A stretch of 64,000 nt of DNA from Carettochelys insculpta (lineage: Eukaryota > Chordata > Testudines > Carettochelyidae). Below, piece by piece: positions 57,064 to 64,000 of the stretch (the stretch's first letter is position 1; the number at the start of each line of letters is the position of its first letter). The notes beneath the pieces are model-generated. The model was not told where the DNA came from and did not search any database. It saw only the letters and a list, made by a program, of their open reading frames with translations. Position numbers and translations under genes: made by a program. The stretch spans positions 256,726,501 to 256,790,500 of the forward strand of contig NC_134137.1 of the NCBI RefSeq assembly GCF_033958435.1, given 5' to 3'.

Positions 57064-58456
57064 ATGGACCCCCAGCAGCAGCAGCAGCAGCAGCCAGAGG
57101 TCCACCCAGCCCTCCCGGCAGGAGCAGTGCTCGCCTTGCTCCATGCCATGTGGGAGGCAGCTGAGCACCTCCTTGCTACACCGGAGGAGGAGCTGCCCCC
57201 AGGGCAGTAGGGCTGAACCCCCAACCCTGCAGCACCCCGCCCCCGCCCCCGCCTCACACGCCGCCGCCTGTGGAGCTACACCACCAGCACCGACTGGTGG
57301 GAGCGGCTGGTGCTTGAGGAGTGGGACGATGACCTCTGGCTCAGGAACTTCAGGATGAGCCGGCAGACATTTATGGAGCTGTGCCAGTGGCTCACCCCCA
57401 CACTCAGGCACCAGGACACTGCCATGCGGCGTGCCCTCCCTGTGGAGAAACGGGTCGGCATCGCTGTCTGGAAGCTGGCCACTCCAGACAGCTACCGATC
57501 CGTGGGACAGCAGTTTGGCATCAGCAAGGCCACCGTCGGGGCTGTCCTTATGGAGGTAAGAGGACCCACAGGGGGGGAGGGCAGGGGGGCCCTGACAGGG
57601 CAGGGCAGGGCAGGGCAGGGCTGGGCAAGGCAGGGCAGGGCTGGGCCATGCACACCCTGCTCACCCCTCATTGGTGCTCTCCCATGTGCTTCCCCTGCAG
57701 GTCGTACGCGCCATCCATGCCATGCTCCTCCACGGGCTCGTGAGGCTGGGGGACCCAGATGCCACCATCGCGAGCTTTGCCATGCTGGGCTTCCCCAATT
57801 GCTTCGGGGCTCTGGATGGGACTCACATCCCCATCCACGCCCCGGAGCACAGTGGAGGACGGTACATCAACCGCAAGGGCTACCACTCAGTGGTCCTCCA
57901 GGCCTTGGTGGACAGCCGGGGCCATTTCCAGGACGTTTATGTGGGCTGGCCTGGCAGCACCCACGACGCCCGGGTTTTCCGGAACTCGGGCCTGTGCCGC
58001 TGGCTGGAGGCAGGGACCTACATCCCCCAGCGGGAGATCCCTGTGGGGGACACCACCATGCCCCTCTGCGTCATCGCAGATGCGGCATACCCCCTCCGGC
58101 CGTGGCTCATGCACCCGTACACGGGCCATCTCTCCGCCAGCCAGGAGCGCTTCAACCAGAGCCTGAACCACGCGTGCCAGGTGGTGGAGCGCTCATTTGG
58201 CCGCCTCAAAGGGCACTGGAGATGTCTCCTGACCCGCCTGGATGCGGGCCCCACCAACATCCCCCAGATTGTGGGTGCCTGCTGCGCCCTACACAATCTG
58301 GTGGAGAGCAAGGGGGAGGCCTTTTTTCGGGGCTGGGCTGTGGAGGCCGGCAGGGCCGACGTGCAGCCACCCACTGCCCCCAGTCGCCAGGTGGACCCCG
58401 AAGGGACCCGGGTCCAGGAGGCCCTGCGGGCCCACTTCGAGGAGGCCGTGGGGTGA
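57064..58456 (+). pseudogene. HARBI1-like Harbinger transposase, copy C (one stop)
   Basis: Exon 1 is 57064-57555 and exon 2 is 57701-58456, with the same splice sites as copies A and B (GGAG|GTAAGA and CCCTGCAG|GTCGTA). Codon 49 is TAG (57208-57210) where copy B has CAG, a single C-to-T change. The rest is open: the helix-turn-helix candidate (SYRSVGQQFGISKATVG) and a complete DDE_Tnp_4 domain with GALDGTH, STHDARVF, IADAAYPL and VVERSFGRLK. A Met at 57310 lies after the stop and before the helix-turn-helix, so an N-terminally shortened protein is conceivable but unproven. The Gln run is 7 codons. Confidence 0.88.
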
Positions 58457-58914
58457 ACTCCGCCAGGCCCCCCACTTCCCCCCGCTTCCTCCACAACACT
58501 CCCTGCCCCTACGCCCACACCATGGAGCTCCCAACAGCACCCCCCCAACACTTCTCCTGTACAAATGACAGCACGCACTTGTGGCTAAAATTAAACTGGT
58601 TTTTCTTTTAGAACTGTTTTTTTTGTAACTATAATTAAAACAAGAACAAACTATATATAAGACGTCTTTAACAAAAGTAATCTGTACAAATGAAACAATA
58701 ATAATAAAAAAGTTTGCATATAATAATATGGGTCTGTTGTTCAATAAAAAGAAAACCAGGGATGATAAGGAAGGGGAGAATTATTTACATGGGAGGGGAC
58801 AGGGCAAAGGGGGGCACAAATATAAATGAAACTGTCCATCATAGTCCTTTTGTGGAAATTAACTATATACAAGGGTGGGGGGGGCACGTCCGGGGCCCCA
58901 CGCCCCTAAAGTCC

Positions 58915-60922
58915 GGCACTGGGGGTGGGCGGCCGGGAGCCCCGCCTTGGCTGCAGCCCTGTCCGGGGCTGGCTGGGGGCCGGGCGGACCGGAAGATACG
59001 TCCGGCGAGTCTCAGCTGGCCCCAGGAGTCCCTCGGTGGTCCAGCCCTCGGTGGCAGGTGGCGGGGTGACGGTGGACGGCGCAGCGATGAGCGGAGCAGC
59101 AGGTGGCGCGGCGGGTGGAGCAGGCAGGGTGGGGAACTGCGGCGGACGGCGCAGCACGGGGGGCCAGGTAGTCCACGAGACGGTTGAATGTCTCCATGTA
59201 GGCCCCCCATGCCTCTTGGCGCCAGGCCAGCGCCCGCTCCTTCAGGTGGAGGCAGCACTGCTCCACCTGCAGATGCTGCTCCACGACCTCCAGCTGCCGA
59301 CGATGGATGGCCAGCAGCTGGGGGTCCGTTGCTGCCGTGTGGTGTTGCGGGGTCCGCCGTCTTGCCCGCCGTGGGGCCGGTCGGTCCTCCGCCGAGGGGC
59401 TGGCCTGAAGCGATGGCCCCGGATGGGATTCCGGGACCACTGAAGCCTCACCGGCGCTCTCCGGTCCTTCCGATGGTGCAGCTGCAGAACAGAGGAGGGG
59501 GGGAAGAAGAGTGGAGACAGATGTTAGTGTGGGCCCCGAGCCATGGCCCTTGTCCCCTCACCCCTGTGCTGCAGGTTCCCCATCCCCGTCCCCGGGAGAT
59601 GCTGCTGTGATGGGGTTCACGGGTCCCCCTGCACTGCACCCCGTCCCCTGGCGGGAGTGACTCACTTCACTCAGCAGGGTCTGACAGGAGAGGTTTCTTA
59701 GGCCACAGATGCCCAGTTTCTCCCAGGAGTGACAGTACAGCAGTCAGAGACAGTCCTTCCAACCCGTCGTGGGGAGAAGACCCCAAGGGGTGCCCCTCTG
59801 GGGTGTAGCTTTCCCCCTCCTCAGGCTGGCTGCCTTCCGGCTCTCCCTTCCCCTAGCCTCTACCTGCGCCCCCCCCCGATTCAAAGCCAGCTCGGCTCCT
59901 CCCCCCTCTTTGTTCAGGGCAGGGGTGTCACCTGCCAGTTGTAGCCCCAGGATCATCCTTTGCCCCTGGGAAATATTCAGCTTGCTGCTCATATCTAGCC
60001 TGAGTCTCGCATTTGCACTCCCCCCACTCCATCACATGCTGCTGCGGCTGCTGCTGCTGCGGGGTATCCCACCCCCTCCTCCCGGGGGACCCTAGAGGTT
60101 CCGCTTCCCCCTGCCCCGGGGATGGGTGGGGGGAGAAGGGGCTGATGCCCTCCTGTGAGGGACATTGTACTGCTGTCCTTGGGGTCATGGCCATCTGGGC
60201 ATGTGGAGGGCCCTGGCCACATGTCTATTATCCCCACTCCTCAACCCCGGGGGTGTACACTTGGGGGGTACATACCTGTAGGTCCACTACCACAGTCCGG
60301 GGACACCCGGGGGGCGGACGCCCGGCTGCTGCTCTGGGAGGGGAGGATGATGTGCAGCCCCGTCTCAGCGGAGGAGGAGTCCCCCTCCTCCTCCTCCTCC
60401 TGCTACTGCGATGGCCTGGGGGTGGGCTCCGGGGGGGCCCCCGGGGTGTGGGGCTTACCTCCGGGGCGGACTCCAGCTCCGGGGCCTGCTGGGGCTCCTC
60501 AGCCAAGGTGTCAAGAGTGGCCGGAGGGGAGGAGGTGTGCCGGGAGCCCAGGATGTCCCTGAGCTCCCTGTAAAAGGGGCAAGTGATGGGGGCGGCCCCA
60601 GATCAGCCGGCCACATCCCGGGCCCGGGTGTAACCCTGCCGCAGCTCTTTCACTTTACTCCAGACATGGTCCAGAGTGTGGGCAGGGTGACCCCGGGCGG
60701 CCAGGCCCTCGGCCAGCTGAGCGAACACATCCGCATTCCGCCTCTCGCTCCCCATTACCTGAAGCACCTCCTCCTCGCTCCAGAGCCCCAGCAGGTCCCG
60801 AAGCTTGGCCTCCGTCCAGGAGGGGCCTCGCTGCCGCTTCCCAGCCTGGCTGCCCTGGCTGCCCTGGCTCCCCTTGGGGGGAGTCCCCTGGGGGCACTTG
60901 GGGGGGGCTGCTGTGCGGCCAT
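58915..60922 (-). pseudogene. Harbinger Myb/SANT-like protein, copy C (broken)
   Basis: The start codon aligns with that of copy B at 60922, but the frame shifts within a C run a few codons later. The Myb/SANT domain is recognisable in the correct frame at about 60815-60550 (SWTEAKLRDLLGLW through CPFYRELRDILG). It contains a TGA at about 60603, where copy B has CGA, a CpG-type change. Another frame change follows in the acidic/Ser-rich part. The second exon survives as a shortened helical and Pro-rich tail (frames at 59440-59012 and 59157-58906). It is no longer able to make the full protein. Confidence 0.85.
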
Positions 60923-61324
60923 GAGGTTGGTTGGGGGTTGTTGGGGCTGCTCAAGAGCGTGCAGGCTGGCTGCATGTCTGGGCTGCCACCTGCACACGCT
61001 CTCAGCTTCCTGCACAGAAAGGGAGGGGGAGGGGACCTTTAAGGGGCCGCTCCACTCAGCCACCATTGAGCTGAGGGGCTGGAGAGAGCGTCTCTCAACC
61101 CCTCAGCTGATGGCCGCCATGGAGGACCCCGCAATTTCGATGTTGCGGGATGCGCAACGACTACATGGTCCCTACTTCCTCATGGGGTTAGCGGCTTCGA
61201 CGTCTCGCCGCCTAACGTTGATGTTAACTTCGAAATAGCGCCCGACATGTGTAGCTGTGACGGGCGCTATTTCGAAGTTGGCGCCGCTACTTCGAAGTAG
61301 CGTGCATGTGTAGACACGGCTTAC

Positions 61325-61639
61325 ATGTGTGTAAATACAGTGCTGTTAACCAAATTACTTAATGGGCAATGGTGTGCATGGAGGAAGAATATGACATCTA
61401 TTTCTTCTTTAATATGGCAATGTAAAAAGAAACATTAAAATCAAATTTAGGTTGGTCAAAATATACAATAAGAAAATAGGGGAGGAAAGCGAATATGAGC
61501 TTTTTCACCAATTGACAAACAGTGATTTCTTTCTGCTTCTATTGGCTTTTATATGCACCAAGAGTATGTTTTTCAAATCAATATGGGTTTATATAATTTT
61601 CATGGAGGGTTTTGTTTGTGTGAATTTTAAATTAATCTT
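61325..61639. other. No gene recognised
   Basis: AT-rich flank between Harbinger copy C and the GC-rich LTR-like fragment. Confidence 0.3.
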
Positions 61640-62032
61640 GCACTAGTCAAATTTGCGGTCCGCTGGGGCTTCTTCCCAGGCGGGGGGTCTCCGCTGGCGT
61701 GAGGGCCCTGGCAGGTCTGGGAAGTCCGGGTAGTCCCCCTTGGGCATCTGGATTTGGGGTTGTTGGGAGCCGCTGGGGGCTTGCTCCTCCAGCCTGGCCG
61801 GGCGGCGACATGCCCTCTGCCCTGGGCGCCGGGGAGCTCGGGCAGGCGCGTCCTCCCTGCCCGGAGGCCCAGCCTTTAATGAGCCCTGAGCCCCGCCCTG
61901 GGCTCTTCTAGCCCTGGGCTCTGCCCTCTGAGGGGCGGGGCTCTGGCCTTCTGGCTCCGGACCCGCCCACCAGGGCCTCTGCGCATCCTCCTCGGCCTCT
62001 GAGTTGGCAGAGGGCCATACCAACTCACTACA
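61640..62032 (-). repeat. GC-rich LTR-like fragment
   Basis: Read on the minus strand it begins TGTAGTGAGTTGG, close to the TGTAGTGGGGC start of the repeat at 14319. It is GC- and CpG-rich, with a TTAAAGG possible TATA-like box. The 142-codon minus-strand frame through it is biased and shows no domain. The 3' end with a CA terminus and polyadenylation signal is not found, so it is probably truncated. Confidence 0.4.
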
Positions 62033-63504
62033 CAGCTGAATACAGCCATGTTGGGGTTTCCAATGGTCCAAAAAATAAAAAGTCAGAAGTTTCTGAGGAA
62101 ATCACATACTTTCAGCAAAAATTTGCATGCTATCAAAGAGCTCAGTTTAACCTCAACAGTAATTTTGATGGAAAAACTTCAGCTAAATATAACATTTTTA
62201 TACATATGGATAGTCAGAAATTATTTTTGAAGAGTCAAATGTCAGTGTTTTCAATTAAAATGGAACTAATGTCATTTGTTTATTAAAATTCTACAAAGAA
62301 TAATTACCACTATTTGAGAAGTGCATTTGTTGCAGCACCACACATTACAACACCACTTACTAGATCCTCATCTGATTTGAACTACAGAGAAGTATTAACC
62401 TCACCATTTTATACAAGTGATGAATCTCATCCCCCAATATTATGCAGCAAACGTAAGAAAAAAACCATCTATGCCTCTGTATGCATTCATAGTTCTGTTC
62501 CCAGGTGATGTAGTCAGCTAGCTGTAAACTTATCCCATTTTACATTTCCCATGAGTATTCCCCATTGTCCTGTCTCTGCTGAGTTGAAAATAATAACCTG
62601 ATTTGGTAGTATCTGTACTGCTAAGAACTGATAACTATACAATTAGTTTGAAGCATGATCACAGTAAGGCTTAATGTTAACTAATATTTTGTTCATACAT
62701 ACTAATGAACCCAGTCATGTTTATCAAGTTCATTGTATCTCATGGGCATTGCACCAGGTTAACCTAACACAGTATAGTAATGTTAATCTTTTACAGCTCA
62801 TTCACTGTATCAAGCTGCAAGATAGCAGTCTAGTTCAAGTAACAGGCCAAGGGTTATACTTCAAGCATATTACAAGACAGCTGAATACTGTATTAGCTAA
62901 TTCAAAAATGAATTCAATGTAGTAACAGGAAAGAGGCACAACACTGGCACAATTATTGTAGGTCCATCACAAGGTTTTAAGTTTTTAGAAAATAGAGGGG
63001 CGATAAATTTAAACATGAATAAAAAGTATAACTTAAAAACCAAAAACATTAGTTTATGTATTCTTTAGAAAGTTGGGTAACCCAAATAACAGTATTATGC
63101 TAGCATATGAGAATCAGAGTTGTGTAGCTTACAAAGAGAACGTGACCAGTGTGAAAAAGGTAAACAAAGGGATTTCGAAGAAGGGATGGAAGAGAGCCCT
63201 CCTATGGCATTTGATTATTCTGTCTACCAATGCAGGTCTCTTCTCCACTTTATGATTTCTAAGCTTTCCTCAGTGTATATTTTAAATGTCTGAAATTGTA
63301 TTATTTTCCCGACTTCAATTGGAGTTTAAGAAACAGATACACTGTAGATGATAAAAGAGGAAAGCATTATCAACTCAATGAAATCTGGGAATACAGATAT
63401 GTAAGTAAAAAGGAAACGTTCAGTCAAATGCGATCAGGTTATTTTTTATTATGGGTTTGGTGTGGGACTTCTCAGGCTGCCTAATGTACTTCCCTGGACA
63501 CTGT
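62033..63504. other. No gene recognised
   Basis: Strongly AT-rich with only short chance frames. No repeat family that I can name. Confidence 0.3.
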
Positions 63505-63964
63505 GGCTATATCTACACTAGCCCCAAACTTCGAAATGGCCACGTAAATGGCCATTTCGAAGTTTTCTAATGAGGCGCTGAAATGCATATTCAGCACTTC
63601 ATTAGCATGCGGGTGACCGTGGCACTTCAAAATTGACGCGCCTCGCCGTCGCGCGGCTTGTCCCGACAGGGCTCCTTTTCGAAAGGACCCTGCCTACTTC
63701 GAAGTCCCCTTATTCCCATCAGCTGAAGCACTGAAATGCATATTCAGCTGATGGGAATAAGGGGACTTTGAAGTAGGCGGGGTCCTTTCGAAAAGGAGCC
63801 CCGTCGGGACGAGCGGCACGGCGGCGAGGCGTGTCAATTTCAAAGTGCTGCGGCCGCCCGCATGCTAATGAAGCGCTGAATATGCATTTCAGCACTTAAT
63901 TAGTAAACATCAAAATGGCCATTTGCGTGGCCATTTAAAAGTTTGGGGCTAGTGTAGACACAGC
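63505..63964 (+). mobile_element. Foldback MITE, 460 bp, near-complete palindrome
   Basis: The ends GGCTATATCTACACTAGCC and GGCTAGTGTAGACACAGCC are inverted copies flanked by TGT (63502-63504 and 63965-63967). Pairing runs almost to the centre near 63733: GGCGCTGAAATGCATATTCAG, TTTTCGAAAGGACC and CCTTATTCCCATCAGCTGA each have an inverted partner in the other half. The left half matches the 308-bp MITE at 45978. No coding capacity. Confidence 0.92.
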
Positions 63965-64000
63965 CTGTCACTTTTAAACTGAATCCCAGAGAAGTAATTC

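Larger units (their letters stand above)
56718..61321 (+). mobile_element. Harbinger copy C, full length 4,604 bp, both genes damaged
   Basis: The ends GGCTATGTCTACATGTG and CATGTGTAGACACGGCT are inverted copies, flanked by TAC (56715-56717 and 61322-61324). Same gene order and orientation as copy B, 0.78 kb away. Both genes carry lesions. It lies just beyond the 3' end of the Penelope-like element. Confidence 0.95.

Noticed and set aside
57310..58611. 433-codon continuous frame in copy C as the true transposase
   Set aside because: It reads through the GGGCA intron and then continues in the wrong frame of exon 2. The conserved splice sites give the DDE domain instead.
61640..62040. CpG-rich island as a host gene promoter
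   Set aside because: It starts with the same TGTAGTG word as another LTR-like repeat in the window, and no exon follows on either side.

Overview
This is nuclear DNA of an amniote vertebrate. A turtle is my best guess from the mix of repeats (CR1 and L3-like LINE tails, a Penelope-like element, a DIRS-like element, hAT MITEs, LTR-like repeats, MIR-like tails and many PIF/Harbinger elements), but no single-copy marker fixes the species. The background is AT-rich, intron-like or intergenic sequence with no recognisable host gene. The one candidate host exon is an unidentified 226-codon open frame at 279-959 (- strand). Nearly all other coding capacity is in mobile elements.

Layout: 0.3-1 kb, orphan exon. 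1.5-1.9 kb, LTR-like repeat. 4.35-5.02 kb, Harbinger MITE. 8.2-9.2 kb, MITE fragment, hAT MITE and a foldback Penelope fragment with a hammerhead-like core. 12.9-14.3 kb, L3/CR1-like tail carrying a GC-rich LTR-like repeat. 15.9-19.1 kb, a decayed Harbinger relative holding only a broken Myb/SANT gene. 24-25 kb, CR1 3' end. 27.97-32.59 kb, full-length Harbinger copy A. 35.6-43.7 kb, several MITEs, including a 1.37 kb Harbinger-type element and a hAT MITE. 45.2-56.6 kb, a nested block: a Penelope-like element is split by a DIRS-like element, which is itself split by full-length Harbinger copy B and by a 682-bp Harbinger MITE; a further MITE sits in the left Penelope half. 56.7-61.3 kb, full-length Harbinger copy C. 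61.6-62.0 kb, LTR-like fragment. 63.5-64.0 kb, a 460-bp foldback MITE.

The three 4.6-4.7 kb Harbinger copies share one plan. Two convergent two-exon genes lie between inverted ends of the form GGCTACGTCTACACGTG. One encodes a HARBI1-like DDE nuclease with a helix-turn-helix N-terminal half. The other encodes a Myb/SANT protein with an acidic run and a coiled-coil-like C-terminus. In known PIF/Harbinger systems the Myb-like partner binds DNA and helps the nuclease reach the nucleus and the transposon ends. Only copy B has both genes open throughout. Copy A has an intact nuclease and one stop in the Myb gene. Copy C has a stop in the nuclease and several lesions in the Myb gene. MITEs at 4.35 and 47.6 kb keep the ends and lack both genes, so they look like non-autonomous partners of this system.
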